This document shows positions 17,274-24,958 of a stretch of 64,000 nucleotides of DNA, one piece after another. The stretch lies in the NCBI GenBank assembly GCA_014729945.1, contig WJJC01000225.1, positions 1-64,000 of the forward strand, in the 5' to 3' direction. A model generated the notes under the pieces. The model saw only the letters and a list, made by a program, of their open reading frames with translations. It was not told the DNA's origin and ran no database searches. Made by a program: the position numbers and the translations under genes. The first letter of the stretch is position 1. The number at the start of each line of letters is the position of its first letter. The stretch is from Candidatus Bathyarchaeota archaeon. Lineage in GTDB: Archaea > Thermoproteota > Bathyarchaeia > TCS64.

Positions 17274-17589
17274 TTTTTAACACCCTCATGTGTCTGGTAC
17301 AATATTTAAAGATATCATTTTCCGTAGTTATTATGTGATTTCATTATAGATTCTCACGCACATTTTACGTTTAATATAATTATACTATTGAATCCATATT
17401 TTGTCCTACTTCAAATAATTTTTTAATCATAAATTATAAGAATCAATACAATCAGAAATAAGCAGTACCATGTAATAAGCATATTCAGCGAGTTTATTTG
17501 CCCTATTTTTTACTAATTATGATTATTTTTCTTTATAACAAGAAATTCTTGGATTAGGTTTATTTATAGGATACCTATATTGGTGGTTT
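17274..17589. other. AT-rich intergenic region before tRNA-Arg
   Basis: Strongly AT-rich. TTTATTTATAGGA at ~17560-17573 is a likely promoter element for tRNA-Arg. No open frame with codon bias and no long repeat were seen. Confidence 0.45.
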
Positions 17590-17667
17590 GGGCTCGTAGT
17601 CTAGTCCGGATATGATTCGGGTTTGCGGAACCTGAGATCGAGGGTTCGAATCCCTCCGAGCCCGCCA
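17590..17667 (+). tRNA. tRNA-Arg (anticodon GCG)
   Basis: Acceptor GGGCTCG pairs with CGAGCCC. The anticodon stem CGGGT/ACCTG encloses loop TTGCGGA (anticodon GCG, codon CGC). The T arm is GAGGG-TTCGAAT-CCCTC. Discriminator G is followed by an encoded CCA. Confidence 0.95.
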
Positions 17668-17829
17668 CTCTAACACCCAAAGTTCAAATAATAATTTTAA
17701 ATAAAACTTATTATCCATTAGAAAATTGCTTAACCTGATTAAAAACAGCAAAAAATATCGCTCATATTTATCGAAACAAGGTATTCCAGCGCTCTAAAGG
17801 TGAACCTTTTTTAAGGATATCATACTATT

Positions 17830-18336
17830 TTGAGTAGTGTTTTTAATTTGAGAGGAACGATTAAAAAATATTTATCATACCGAGGATTCGGGTTTATAGA
17901 AGTAGAAGGCAGAGAAGACGACATATTCTTTCATGTATCAAACTATCCAAGATCAGCGCTACCAGCATCAGGACAAGAAGTAGAATTTAAACTAGTGGAG
18001 ACACCTAAGGGCGAAGAAGCCACAGAGATCCAAGTAGTTGAGAAGACCTCAGAGATATTCGGAGTAGACGAAGAAGAGAAAGAAGAAAAACCAGAGGAAA
18101 CAGCCGAAGCCGAGACAGTTGAAGAGGAATTTGATCTCGATGAGCTCAGCGGAGTTGGTCCAACATATCAGAAACTACTACGCGCAGCCGGGATTACATC
18201 CAAAGAACAACTCTCCAAACAGGACCCAGAGGAACTTTACGAGAAACTCATGGAAGCTAACGAAGAGAAAGCGATAACCAAGCGACCACCCACTCAGGCC
18301 AACGTTGAGGCCTGGATAAACCTAGCACAGGAATAA
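17830..18336 (+). CDS. Cold-shock-domain protein fused to helix-hairpin-helix domain
   Basis: 168 aa. The N-terminal ~65 residues form a cold-shock OB fold: LRGTIKKYLSYRGFGFIEV (RNP1-like) and DDIFFHVSNYPRS (RNP2-like). An acidic linker (EEKEEKPEETAEAETVEEE) leads to a DUF4332/HhH-type domain, LDELSGVGPTYQKLLRAAGI, ending AWINLAQE. The protein probably binds single-stranded RNA or DNA through the first part. The start may be the TTG used here or a second TTG 18 nt on, directly before RGTIKKY. It is monocistronic behind an AT-rich promoter. Confidence 0.8.
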   Translation: MSSVFNLRGTIKKYLSYRGFGFIEVEGREDDIFFHVSNYPRSALPASGQEVEFKLVETPKGEEATEIQVVEKTSEIFGVDEEEKEEKPEETAEAETVEEEFDLDELSGVGPTYQKLLRAAGITSKEQLSKQDPEELYEKLMEANEEKAITKRPPTQANVEAWINLAQE

Positions 18337-18348
18337 CTCTTTAATCCA

Positions 18349-18549
18349 TTATATTTTTTCTAGAAAAAGCTCATTTTGAAACATGTAAACGGTTAAATTC
18401 TCGATTCCCTGTTCCTTGATTAACGTTTGCAGCATTCGATGCAGGCTTTTTAAGGGGTATCGTTCATCGTTTATCTTAATTAAGACTGGTTCTGAGGAGA
18501 TGAATTTATCAAGATATGCTTCAGCTATTTCCCGTATTTCTTCTTTCAT
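18349..18549 (-). CDS. Small hypothetical protein
   Basis: 66 aa, starting immediately after the stop of the upstream gene. It is an amphipathic helix (EEIREIAEAYLDKFIS) followed by short strands (PVLIKINDERYPLKSL; LTVYMFQNELFLEKI). No family recognised. Tight spacing implies a two-gene unit with the 265-aa protein upstream. Confidence 0.55.
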   Translation of the reverse strand: MKEEIREIAEAYLDKFISSEPVLIKINDERYPLKSLHRMLQTLIKEQGIENLTVYMFQNELFLEKI

Positions 18550-19347
18550 CTAGGCTTCACAACTAAACAGTATCTTTCCCGTATTATTTTCTAGTATTTC
18601 TATTTTACCTGTATCTATGAATTCCCCGTGTAGGCGCCAGAAACTTGTTGCCTCAAGGAGGTTGCTCTTATCCGCCTCAAACCGCAGTGAAAGCTGAGAT
18701 CTATCTCCTAGTCTTAGTCTTAACACCATTGGTAGGTTTCTGTGCTCGGTATCAAATAAAGGGTAAGGGATAGTATCTACCAGTCTAGGCAGGACACCCT
18801 CTATTATTGCCCGGTTTGACCTAATGGTCAATGGAATGGTTTTCCTGCTGGGAACCAGTTCTCCATCCACTTTGTATGCATCCAGATTTCCCGTCTCTAT
18901 TTCTACACTGTATTTATACTCGTTTACTGGTTTCATCTCTCTCCAAGTTTTAACTGAATCCCCCAGATCCATCAACGGGTTTCGAGAACCATCTGGAATA
19001 TATGTGTCAAGTATCTTGACGAGTCGTGTTAACTGCTGCTTTACAGATGGGAGGTATTCTTCTGGATTTACTGAATGAATATTATACTGTCGGGATAGTT
19101 TTTCTAATAATATTTGTTGATGACTCGGGACTTTATCACCGTTAATCAGTAAGCACCATGGCTTGGTGATATACTCCGCTGAGGACCAGTAGAGATTCAT
19201 AGCGGACTGAAACGAGGCCGTTTCAATTAACGCGATAACAGGTTCTTCAGGTCTCCACCCCCATGCATAATCTAAGACACTATACTCCAGAGGCTCAAAG
19301 CCTCTATGGAGTAGATATGAGTTAATCTCCTTTATGTGGTCCTGCAT
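18550..19347 (-). CDS. Hypothetical protein, soluble
   Basis: 265 aa without a signal or membrane segments. The N-terminal third resembles a restriction-endonuclease-like or nucleotide-binding fold (YSVLDYAWGWRPEEPVIALIE; WCLLINGDKVPSHQQILLEKL). The rest is rich in beta strands (VPSRKTIPLTIRSNRAIIEG; LRLRLGDRSQLSLRFEAD). No family is recognised. It is cotranscribed with the 66-aa gene. Confidence 0.55.
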   Translation of the reverse strand: MQDHIKEINSYLLHRGFEPLEYSVLDYAWGWRPEEPVIALIETASFQSAMNLYWSSAEYITKPWCLLINGDKVPSHQQILLEKLSRQYNIHSVNPEEYLPSVKQQLTRLVKILDTYIPDGSRNPLMDLGDSVKTWREMKPVNEYKYSVEIETGNLDAYKVDGELVPSRKTIPLTIRSNRAIIEGVLPRLVDTIPYPLFDTEHRNLPMVLRLRLGDRSQLSLRFEADKSNLLEATSFWRLHGEFIDTGKIEILENNTGKILFSCEA

Positions 19348-19379
19348 GTTGAGAGATAATAACTGGGTGTTTATTGGGT

Positions 19380-19982
19380 TTACCGGAAATAGCTTTCAAC
19401 ATATTCAGTGAAGCCATTGCTGGTGATCAACCCGATTAATATGAAGCCCAGTACAGCCATCTCTATCACTGCCTTCACCACGATCTGGGCCCCGATCAAT
19501 GTGCTTACATTTACAGGTATCCCGGAGACCACAGGGAGAAGAAACCGGAAAAGGATCAGGGTAAGTATCCCCTCTGGTATATAGGCGATTATGATGAGGA
19601 TAGCAGACTTGACCACGTTATCTATCTCATATCTCTTGAATAATAACCCGGCGGTATAACCGGTTAATGCTTTCCCCAGAGGCAAACCTATCCCAGTTAC
19701 CAAGTTGCCTTTGCTGAACCCGAACTCGAAGGCCGCTACCATTCCACCTACCGCGCCGGTTATCCCACCTATCGCGGGGCCTCCGAATAAGGCTGCCATG
19801 AAAGTAGCCAGGTGACTTATGTCTAGTGCCAGACTGACGCTTACTGGACCTAGTGGTATGTTGGGGGCTAGGGGTACTAGTTGTGTGGTGAGAAAAGATA
19901 GTACGTTTCCCAGGGCGCCCATTATGGCTATGAAGGTGATTTGTTTGGATTCTAGTTTGGTCATTTCAGTGAATGGATACAT
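19380..19982 (-). CDS. ECF transporter S component
   Basis: 200 aa with about six hydrophobic segments. ITFIAIMGALGNVLSFLT at the start carries the small-residue pattern with which S components contact the T component. LDISHLATFMAALFGGP and GGITGAVGGMVAAFEFGF follow, then GLPLGKALTGYTAGLLFK. This pattern is typical of energy-coupling-factor substrate-binding subunits for vitamins or cofactors. No EcfA or EcfT gene is nearby, so it probably uses a shared module. Substrate unknown. A later ATG (MTKLESK) is an alternative start. Confidence 0.75.
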   Translation of the reverse strand: MYPFTEMTKLESKQITFIAIMGALGNVLSFLTTQLVPLAPNIPLGPVSVSLALDISHLATFMAALFGGPAIGGITGAVGGMVAAFEFGFSKGNLVTGIGLPLGKALTGYTAGLLFKRYEIDNVVKSAILIIIAYIPEGILTLILFRFLLPVVSGIPVNVSTLIGAQIVVKAVIEMAVLGFILIGLITSNGFTEYVESYFR

Positions 19983-20008
19983 TAAACTAATTTACGGGTT
20001 ATTACCCA

Positions 20009-20458
20009 TTAATTAGTAGTACTGTTTCTCTCAACAAGCTCCCCCAGTACCTGCATCGCCCGGGGAGCATCACCTGACTTAACCAATATATGATCCCTAA
20101 GATAAGTAGAGACCGCGTAAATACTGATCCCCGCCTCAGCTAGGACAGCCGAAACAACGGAGAGATAACCCACCAAGCCTAGATCCAAGACGATATCAAA
20201 AGTGATAACCCGGTATGGACCCTCCACTTCATAGTCATGAAAGTCATCCATGAGTATACCCCAGTCACCCGCCTTGAGGATTAGTGAGACCTCATCTGAG
20301 TCAACGGTTACTGAGCAAAAAGGATCCAATGGCTTGAATAATTCCAGGGCTTTACCTTGGTCTTCAACAGATAGACTCACGATACTATACTCATCAGGAT
20401 GTAACTTGAGCTCTGTGGCTGCAAATACAGGTATCATATCATCTGATGGCGTGATCAT
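20009..20458 (-). CDS. ACT-domain protein
   Basis: 149 aa. The C-terminal part, LDLGLVGYLSVVSAVLAEAGISIYAVSTYLRDHILV, is a typical ACT_7/CASTOR-like ACT domain (quoted for orientation: strand, helix, strand). An N-terminal half with EYSIVSLSVEDQGKALELF forms a related fold. Such proteins bind amino acids and regulate partners. The ATG follows the stop of the upstream membrane gene without a gap, so the two are cotranscribed. Confidence 0.7.
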   Translation of the reverse strand: MITPSDDMIPVFAATELKLHPDEYSIVSLSVEDQGKALELFKPLDPFCSVTVDSDEVSLILKAGDWGILMDDFHDYEVEGPYRVITFDIVLDLGLVGYLSVVSAVLAEAGISIYAVSTYLRDHILVKSGDAPRAMQVLGELVERNSTTN

Positions 20459-21055
20459 CTAATTCAAGTCCCGTATCCTTTTTCCTCGACTATTTAACTC
20501 TATAATCCTAGCTGTGAGTCCCTTGTTCCTGCGTTTCAACTTCTTAAGTAACGCCTTGGGTCTAGCCGGGCTAATCATGTAAACAGATTTACCCACGAAT
20601 AGGTTCATTATATTATCCTCAGCATTGGTAAAATCTATGAATTTGAAGCCGCTCTTACGTAGTAGAGCAGATTGATCTGTAGCGTATTCTCGCGCGTCCT
20701 CGCTTATCTCTTCTTCAGTCCTTATGTAGACCTCAACGCGGTCAATATCCTTGTATGGGATGGTGGCGGTTCGCCTCAGCAGTCTCTTTATTTTTAGACC
20801 TTCTTTTTCAAGGAGGTATTTACTAGGGTATACGGGGAAGAAACGGGGTATAGCTACGGTGAGGAACACATTGCTAGCTAGTAAAAGCAGGTCTTCCCAG
20901 AACATTTGTGTCCCTATCTGCATACCTTGTTGTAAATGTATGAAAGTCTGGTACAAGTTGTATAGCAACAGGGGGATGTTAACAGCCGGTATTAAGTACC
21001 CCAGGAGCTTTCTACGCCGCATTAATGGTAGTGACTTGATCTCGGAGTCAGGCAT
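20459..21055 (-). CDS. Membrane protein with PH-like cytoplasmic domain
   Basis: 198 aa. Two N-terminal hydrophobic segments (LLGYLIPAVNIPLLLYNLY and MFWEDLLLLASNVFLTVAIPRF, in part) precede a soluble region with YLLEKEGLKIKRLLRRTATIPYKD, a strand pattern like bacterial PH domains (bPH). The very basic C-terminus (KLKRRNKGLTARII) may contact lipid or nucleic acid. Function unknown. It leads a two-gene unit with the ACT protein. Confidence 0.55.
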   Translation of the reverse strand: MPDSEIKSLPLMRRRKLLGYLIPAVNIPLLLYNLYQTFIHLQQGMQIGTQMFWEDLLLLASNVFLTVAIPRFFPVYPSKYLLEKEGLKIKRLLRRTATIPYKDIDRVEVYIRTEEEISEDAREYATDQSALLRKSGFKFIDFTNAEDNIMNLFVGKSVYMISPARPKALLKKLKRRNKGLTARIIELNSRGKRIRDLN

Positions 21056-21137
21056 TGGAATCCAGTGAAAAGACGAACTTCCTAGATATAAAACCCTACC
21101 AGAAGCAAAAAAAGGGAGAAGTCATCAAACAATAGTC

Positions 21138-21662
21138 ATGAATATTACGGTTCTCAGACTGGGTCATAGGCCCCAGAGGGATAAGCGATTATCAACTCAC
21201 CTGATACTATGCGCCAGGGCACTGGGAGCCGGTAAGGTGGTTTACTCGGGGGATAGGGATCCTCGGCTGGAGGAGGGCGTCACGGATATTGTTGATAGAT
21301 GGGGTGGAGAGTTCAGCCTGGAGTATGAGGAAAACTGGAGAAGGGTGGTTAAAGAATGGGTTGGTAATATTGTTCATTTAACCATGTATGGGGTTCCCGT
21401 GGAGGAGACGGCCCCCGCAATAGGTGAGGAGGATAAACCATTACTTGTGGTGGTTGGTGGACCCAAGGTGCCCCGTGACATGTACGAGAAAGCCACATGG
21501 AACATATCCGTGACCAATCAACCTCACAGCGAGGTCAGCGCATTAGCTATCTTTATGTATCTCCTTCAAGGAGATAAAGCCCTGAAGCATGACTTTCCCG
21601 GCGCTTCAATAAATATCAAACCCAGTGAACACGGGAAAGATGTAGAGGTCAGCAAAGACTAA
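21138..21662 (+). CDS. trm56: tRNA (cytidine-56-2'-O)-methyltransferase aTrm56
   Basis: 174 aa. The start VLRLGHRPQRDKRLSTHL is the diagnostic opening of the archaeal Trm56 family, followed by CARALGAGKVVYSGDRD. The knot region contains LLVVVGGPKVPRDMYEKA and NISVTNQPHSEVSALAIF, typical of SPOUT methyltransferases. It 2'-O-methylates C56 in the T loop of tRNAs using AdoMet. The neighbours are TFE and an HDIG protein on the same strand, a conserved archaeal neighbourhood as far as can be recalled. Confidence 0.93.
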   Translation: MNITVLRLGHRPQRDKRLSTHLILCARALGAGKVVYSGDRDPRLEEGVTDIVDRWGGEFSLEYEENWRRVVKEWVGNIVHLTMYGVPVEETAPAIGEEDKPLLVVVGGPKVPRDMYEKATWNISVTNQPHSEVSALAIFMYLLQGDKALKHDFPGASINIKPSEHGKDVEVSKD

Positions 21663-21698
21663 ATCAAACGAATACACTTTATAGAGGGATCAAGGAAA

Positions 21699-22217
21699 AT
21701 GGCGTCAATATATACGGTTAATGAGGAAACATTACACAGTATCGCGAAAGTACTCGGAGGAGATAACGGCGTACAGATAATAGAGATCCTCCAGGATAGA
21801 GATAACATCACAGTCGAGGAGATAGCAGAGATCACTGAGATCGAGGTAAATGACGTCAGGAAACTACTCTATCGTTTCTATAATCATAGCCTCATCACTA
21901 ATAGAAGATTCAGGGACAAAGAAACGGGTTGGTTTATCTTCCAGTGGAGCCTCCAGCCTGAGCTTGTTGAGGCATATGTTCACAGCATTAAGAGAAAGAT
22001 TCTAAAGAAACTCAAGACGCGGCTTGACTTTGAATTGACCCACGAGTTTTATCACTGCGGTAACCCACAGTGCCCTAACACTACGTTCGAGGTGGCCATG
22101 GACACGGTTTTCCATTGCCCACACTGTGAAGAACCCCTGCACAGGATAGATAACGCGCCGGTGGTTGAGTTCCTTGAGAGGAAGATGGCAGAGATCGAGG
22201 AGGAGCTTGAGGACTGA
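21699..22217 (+). CDS. tfe: Transcription initiation factor TFE (TFIIE-alpha homolog)
   Basis: 172 aa. The N-terminal winged helix (AKVLGGDNGVQIIEILQDR; EIEVNDVRKLLYRFYNHSLI; FIFQWSLQPE) is followed by a coiled stretch. The zinc ribbon has HCGNPQCPNTTF and FHCPHCEEPL. TFE stabilises the open complex with RNA polymerase, TBP and TFB. Its TGA stop overlaps the apparent CTG start of the next gene, and the tail is acidic (EIEEELED). Confidence 0.93.
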   Translation: MASIYTVNEETLHSIAKVLGGDNGVQIIEILQDRDNITVEEIAEITEIEVNDVRKLLYRFYNHSLITNRRFRDKETGWFIFQWSLQPELVEAYVHSIKRKILKKLKTRLDFELTHEFYHCGNPQCPNTTFEVAMDTVFHCPHCEEPLHRIDNAPVVEFLERKMAEIEEELED

Positions 22218-22738
22218 GCCTCCCATCGAGGGACGAGGCAATAGCACTGCTTGAAGCCGTTGGAACTCCCAGCCATGTAATAGAACACTGCGAGAACGTA
22301 ACACGAATAGCGTTACGTATGGCGAATCAGTTAATTTTCAGGGGCCACGAGGTAAATATCAAACTCGTGGAGGCGGGCGCCCTCTTACACGATATAGGTC
22401 GTAGCCGTACCCATGATGTTGATCACGCGGTTAAAGGAGCAGAAATAGGCAGAGAACTAGGATTGCCTAAGGAGGTTATCCATATTATCGAGCGCCACGT
22501 GGGTGCGGGAATACCACCTAGCGAAGCCCGTGAACTGGGTTTCCCTGAGGGGCACTATGTTCCGGAGACTCTTGAGGAGAAAGTCGTGGCTTATGCGGAT
22601 AAGTTGGCTTCTGGGCGCTGCGAGGTAGATATCGAGGTAACTATTCGTGACTTTGCCGATAAACTTGGTGAGGACCACTCTAGTTTGGAGCGTCTAAGGG
22701 CTCTGGATGCTGAAATGAAGGCGCTTCTTGAGGGTTAG
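22214..22738 (+). CDS. Archaeal HDIG-domain protein, apparent CTG start
   Basis: Reading from the CTG overlapping the TFE stop (CTGA) gives 174 aa. It begins SLPSRDEAIALLEAVGTPSHVIEHCENVTR and goes on to GALLHDIGRSRTHDVDHAVKGA, RHVGAGIPPSEARELG and VAYADKLASG. This is the full layout of the archaeal TIGR00295-type HDIG family, whose members normally begin with just such a helix and HVIEHC-like His. The first ATG (22319) would delete that conserved His helix, and there is no ATG, GTG or TTG between the in-frame stop at 22208 and 22319. GAGGA precedes the CTG. Metal-dependent phosphohydrolase of unknown substrate. Confidence 0.75.
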   Translation: MSLPSRDEAIALLEAVGTPSHVIEHCENVTRIALRMANQLIFRGHEVNIKLVEAGALLHDIGRSRTHDVDHAVKGAEIGRELGLPKEVIHIIERHVGAGIPPSEARELGFPEGHYVPETLEEKVVAYADKLASGRCEVDIEVTIRDFADKLGEDHSSLERLRALDAEMKALLEG

Positions 22739-22783
22739 ATTAGTTAACGTTTTATGTATGAGACTGATCCAATAAGGTTGCAT

Positions 22784-22861
22784 GGGCCGGTCGTCCAGCC
22801 TGGTTAGGATGCCGCCTTTACGAGGCGGAGGTCGCAGGTTCAAGTCCTGCCCGGCCCACCA
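22784..22861 (+). tRNA. tRNA-Val (anticodon TAC)
   Basis: Acceptor GGGCCGG pairs with CCGGCCC. The anticodon stem CCGCC/GGCGG encloses TTTACGA (anticodon TAC, codon GTA). The T arm is GCAGG-TTCAAGT-CCTGC. Discriminator A is followed by encoded CCA. Confidence 0.96.
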
Positions 22862-22863
22862 TG

Positions 22864-23061
22864 TTATTTATGAATAATTTGTACTCTGCCCACTTTTCCA
22901 TCTACTAGTCTTACCTTGATACCGTGGGGATGAGTTGGACTGTTGGTGAGAATTTGTTTTACTTTACCTTTGGTCAGTTTACCGCTTTTCTGATCTCTCT
23001 TTAGGACTATACTGACTATATTCCCGGGTTTGATATTGCTTCTTTTTTGATGTTGGTCCAT
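22864..23061 (-). CDS. YwbE-family protein
   Basis: 65 aa. KRSNIKPGNIVSIVLKRDQ and KQILTNSPTHPHGIKVRL, ending GKVGRVQIIHK, match the small conserved YwbE (DUF2196) family, a KOW/SH3-like strand protein of unknown role. Nearly the whole protein is family-typical. It ends 2 bp from the 3' end of the convergent tRNA-Val gene. Confidence 0.85.
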   Translation of the reverse strand: MDQHQKRSNIKPGNIVSIVLKRDQKSGKLTKGKVKQILTNSPTHPHGIKVRLVDGKVGRVQIIHK

Positions 23062-23096
23062 TCTTGCCTCTGGTTCTCGGTGGCTTATAATATGTG

Positions 23097-23249
23097 TTAA
23101 TTGGGTTTCTCATTTATTATCGAGGCATATACTAGTCCTAGTGACGCGCAGAGGGCGATCAGCCAAGCTTTCCCTGTTATGGCGAATAGAATTGTGCCCA
23201 CCATCATACCGAGGAGAAAACCGTTGCTTGAACTCAGTTTATTAATCAA
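23097..23249 (-). CDS. Small two-helix membrane protein
   Basis: 50 aa, beginning at a TTG inside the last codons of the upstream gene (8-bp overlap). After MINKLSSSNG come two hydrophobic segments (FLLGMMVGTILFAIT and WLIALCASLGLVYASII), then a short polar tail NEKPN. The composition is convincing for a membrane protein. The overlap suggests that it is translated with the two genes upstream. No family recognised. Confidence 0.55.
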   Translation of the reverse strand: MINKLSSSNGFLLGMMVGTILFAITGKAWLIALCASLGLVYASIINEKPN

Positions 23250-23736
23250 ACATATGTACCTCCCAGTCGATGCTTACTGTCTCGGTGATAGTATTCTTGT
23301 GGGTAAACACTAGATAACTGGACTCAGCTGAGACCTCAGTCACCAATGTTACATTCCATTTCTGACCTTCCTGAAAATTAATGGGAGCATTAGTTAGCTG
23401 CACCACTCTTATGATCTCTGCCTCAGAGCCGGGTTTCACAGTGGCCAAGTTATGGGTGACTTCTTGGCTGTTATAAGTGGTGCCGTTGAGAAGAATAGTG
23501 GCCTCTAGTGAGGTTATCTCCACCTCTGCTCTTCCCTGGTTCTTGAATTTGTAGCTAGCGTAAAACTGGTCAAATGCACCGTGCTCTCCCCTGTATACTG
23601 GGCCTACGATCTGGTTTGGTTCGATTGTTTCTTCAAGGCTGGCTCGGGGTATATTCCACGCCTGGGCTATGGCTAGTAGTATTAATACTATAGCCGCGGT
23701 TCCTAGTAGTCTGTTTCTCGGTGATGATTGTTTCAT
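23242..23736 (-). CDS. Exported or membrane-anchored beta-rich protein
   Basis: 164 aa. An N-terminal hydrophobic anchor (LLGTAAIVLILLAIAQAW) follows a basic end (KQSSPRNR). The rest is strand-rich and reads like a DUF4352-type or immunoglobulin-like extracytoplasmic domain (YASYKFKNQGRAEVEITSLE; PGSEAEIIRVVQL; NVTLVTEVSAESSYLVF). It overlaps both neighbours by 4 and 8 bp, forming one unit of three small membrane-associated genes. Function unknown. Confidence 0.6.
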   Translation of the reverse strand: MKQSSPRNRLLGTAAIVLILLAIAQAWNIPRASLEETIEPNQIVGPVYRGEHGAFDQFYASYKFKNQGRAEVEITSLEATILLNGTTYNSQEVTHNLATVKPGSEAEIIRVVQLTNAPINFQEGQKWNVTLVTEVSAESSYLVFTHKNTITETVSIDWEVHMFD

Positions 23737-23927
23737 TTTTCTTCATTTACCATGTTGAATATGCTTACTATTACGCCGGATAAGGTGATTATTAATCCGA
23801 GGGTTCCTAGGCTGAAGCCGGTGGGTTCTGTTCCCCATAAATAGTATTTGGTTGCCTGGAACTGGAGCAGAAAAGCTATTCCCAGTAAGCTAAGGGTGAT
23901 TGCTAATGTGTTTCTGCTACCCGACAT
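23733..23927 (-). CDS. Small two-helix membrane protein, leaderless
   Basis: 64 aa from the ATG giving MSGSRNTLAITLSLLG, with hydrophobic segments LAITLSLLGIAFLLQF and LGLIITLSGVIVSIF. A longer reading frame starts further upstream, but its first codons lie inside the TATA box. The ATG chosen lies 28 bp from that box. First gene of the three-gene membrane cluster. Family not recognised. Confidence 0.6.
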   Translation of the reverse strand: MSGSRNTLAITLSLLGIAFLLQFQATKYYLWGTEPTGFSLGTLGLIITLSGVIVSIFNMVNEEK

Positions 23928-23950
23928 AGTATATAGTGAATTGCTTCGAT

Positions 23951-23960
23951 TCTTATAAAC
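23951..23960 (-). promoter_or_regulatory. TATA box for the three-gene membrane cluster
   Basis: GTTTATAAGA on the minus strand sits 28 bp before the chosen ATG (23927), the distance for a leaderless transcript. Confidence 0.5.
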
Positions 23961-23975
23961 CAAACGTAGTAAATA

Positions 23976-24837
23976 TTAGTCTAGTGGACCCTGACGGATA
24001 TATTCCAAGGCAGCCTCACCTGTTTTAAACCGTAACGCCGATACAATGTCCAGCATCCAAGAAACCCGAGCTCCTTGGGACTCTGATACGAAACCACTCA
24101 TACCAGTTTCGGGGAACTCTAAATCATAAACCAAATCGAATGGATCATCATGTTCACGGTGTTTCTCTATCAACTTCATCTTCTCGGACACTTCTTCGAA
24201 ACTCAGACCTGGCTCACCCACTGAAGGGCATGGTCCTCCTCTTATCCATCCATCGTATCTGGCGGCTCTTCTTAGAGCCGGATTCTTTATCTCCCCTATA
24301 CAGATAAGTATCCTGGGCTCCTGCAAAGGTTTCGGTAGGAATTGTACATCTTGGACTCTGAACTTCCCCGCATATTTGAAGGAATTCCCGCTCCACAGCC
24401 CCAATATGACATTGAATGCCTCATCAGCTTTCCTTGCGAGAACCCTGTACTTGGATGGTTCCCCGAATCTTGTGAATTCTTCTCCAGCCTCTTTTCCCTG
24501 TCCATCTCCACCCAATCCTGCACCTAGAATCACTCTACCGCCACTGATCTGGTCTATTGTGACTAGTTGCTTCGCCAATACCTGGGGTCGCCGTCTAGTT
24601 ACTGGGGGCACGTTGGTTCCCAGTTTTATCGTGTTTGTTTTAGCTGCTAAGGCGGATACTACGCTCCATGAGCCGGATATATGGGCTAGAACCCACAGGT
24701 AATGTAAAGGTGATCCCATAGAAAGAATCCATCCCATCCTGATTTCTCGGTTTCAGGGCTGCTTCTATGAGGAAAGTACTGACGTTTTCTACCCCATTGT
24801 TCGGTGACCATGCTTGCACAGTTAAAGACCATTTCAT
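23976..24837 (-). pseudogene. Luciferase-like (F420/FMN) monooxygenase family, frameshifted
   Basis: The N-terminal part (KWSLTVQAWSPNNGVENV, GMDSFYG) is read from 24837. The body (SWSVVSALAAKTNTIKLG, then VPPVTRRRPQVLAKQLVTI, SGGRVILGAGLGGDGQ) is in another frame. The switch falls near 24690-24670, where LMERSIRL in the first frame gives way to GSWSVVSAL in the second. A single extra base, or two missing ones, explains it. The body is typical of LLM-family oxidoreductases that use F420 or FMN, including PKPLQEPRILICIGE. Decay or a base-call error is possible. The intact body without the N-terminal strand would lack part of the TIM barrel. Confidence 0.72.
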
Positions 24838-24958
24838 AAATTAGATAACTTTAGAGAAGTTTAACTGGATTTCTATTTACTTCCAATGAAGAGATTTTGT
24901 CTCTAATTAAAGAAGTTTGTTTCTATATACTATGTTGGAAAAGTATAAATCCTAGGAA

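Noticed and set aside
22319..22738. HDIG gene starting at first ATG
   Set aside because: Would remove the conserved N-terminal His helix; an upstream CTG start fits the family better.
23101..23313. Plus-strand 70-aa frame
   Set aside because: Lies opposite two minus-strand membrane genes that have better composition.
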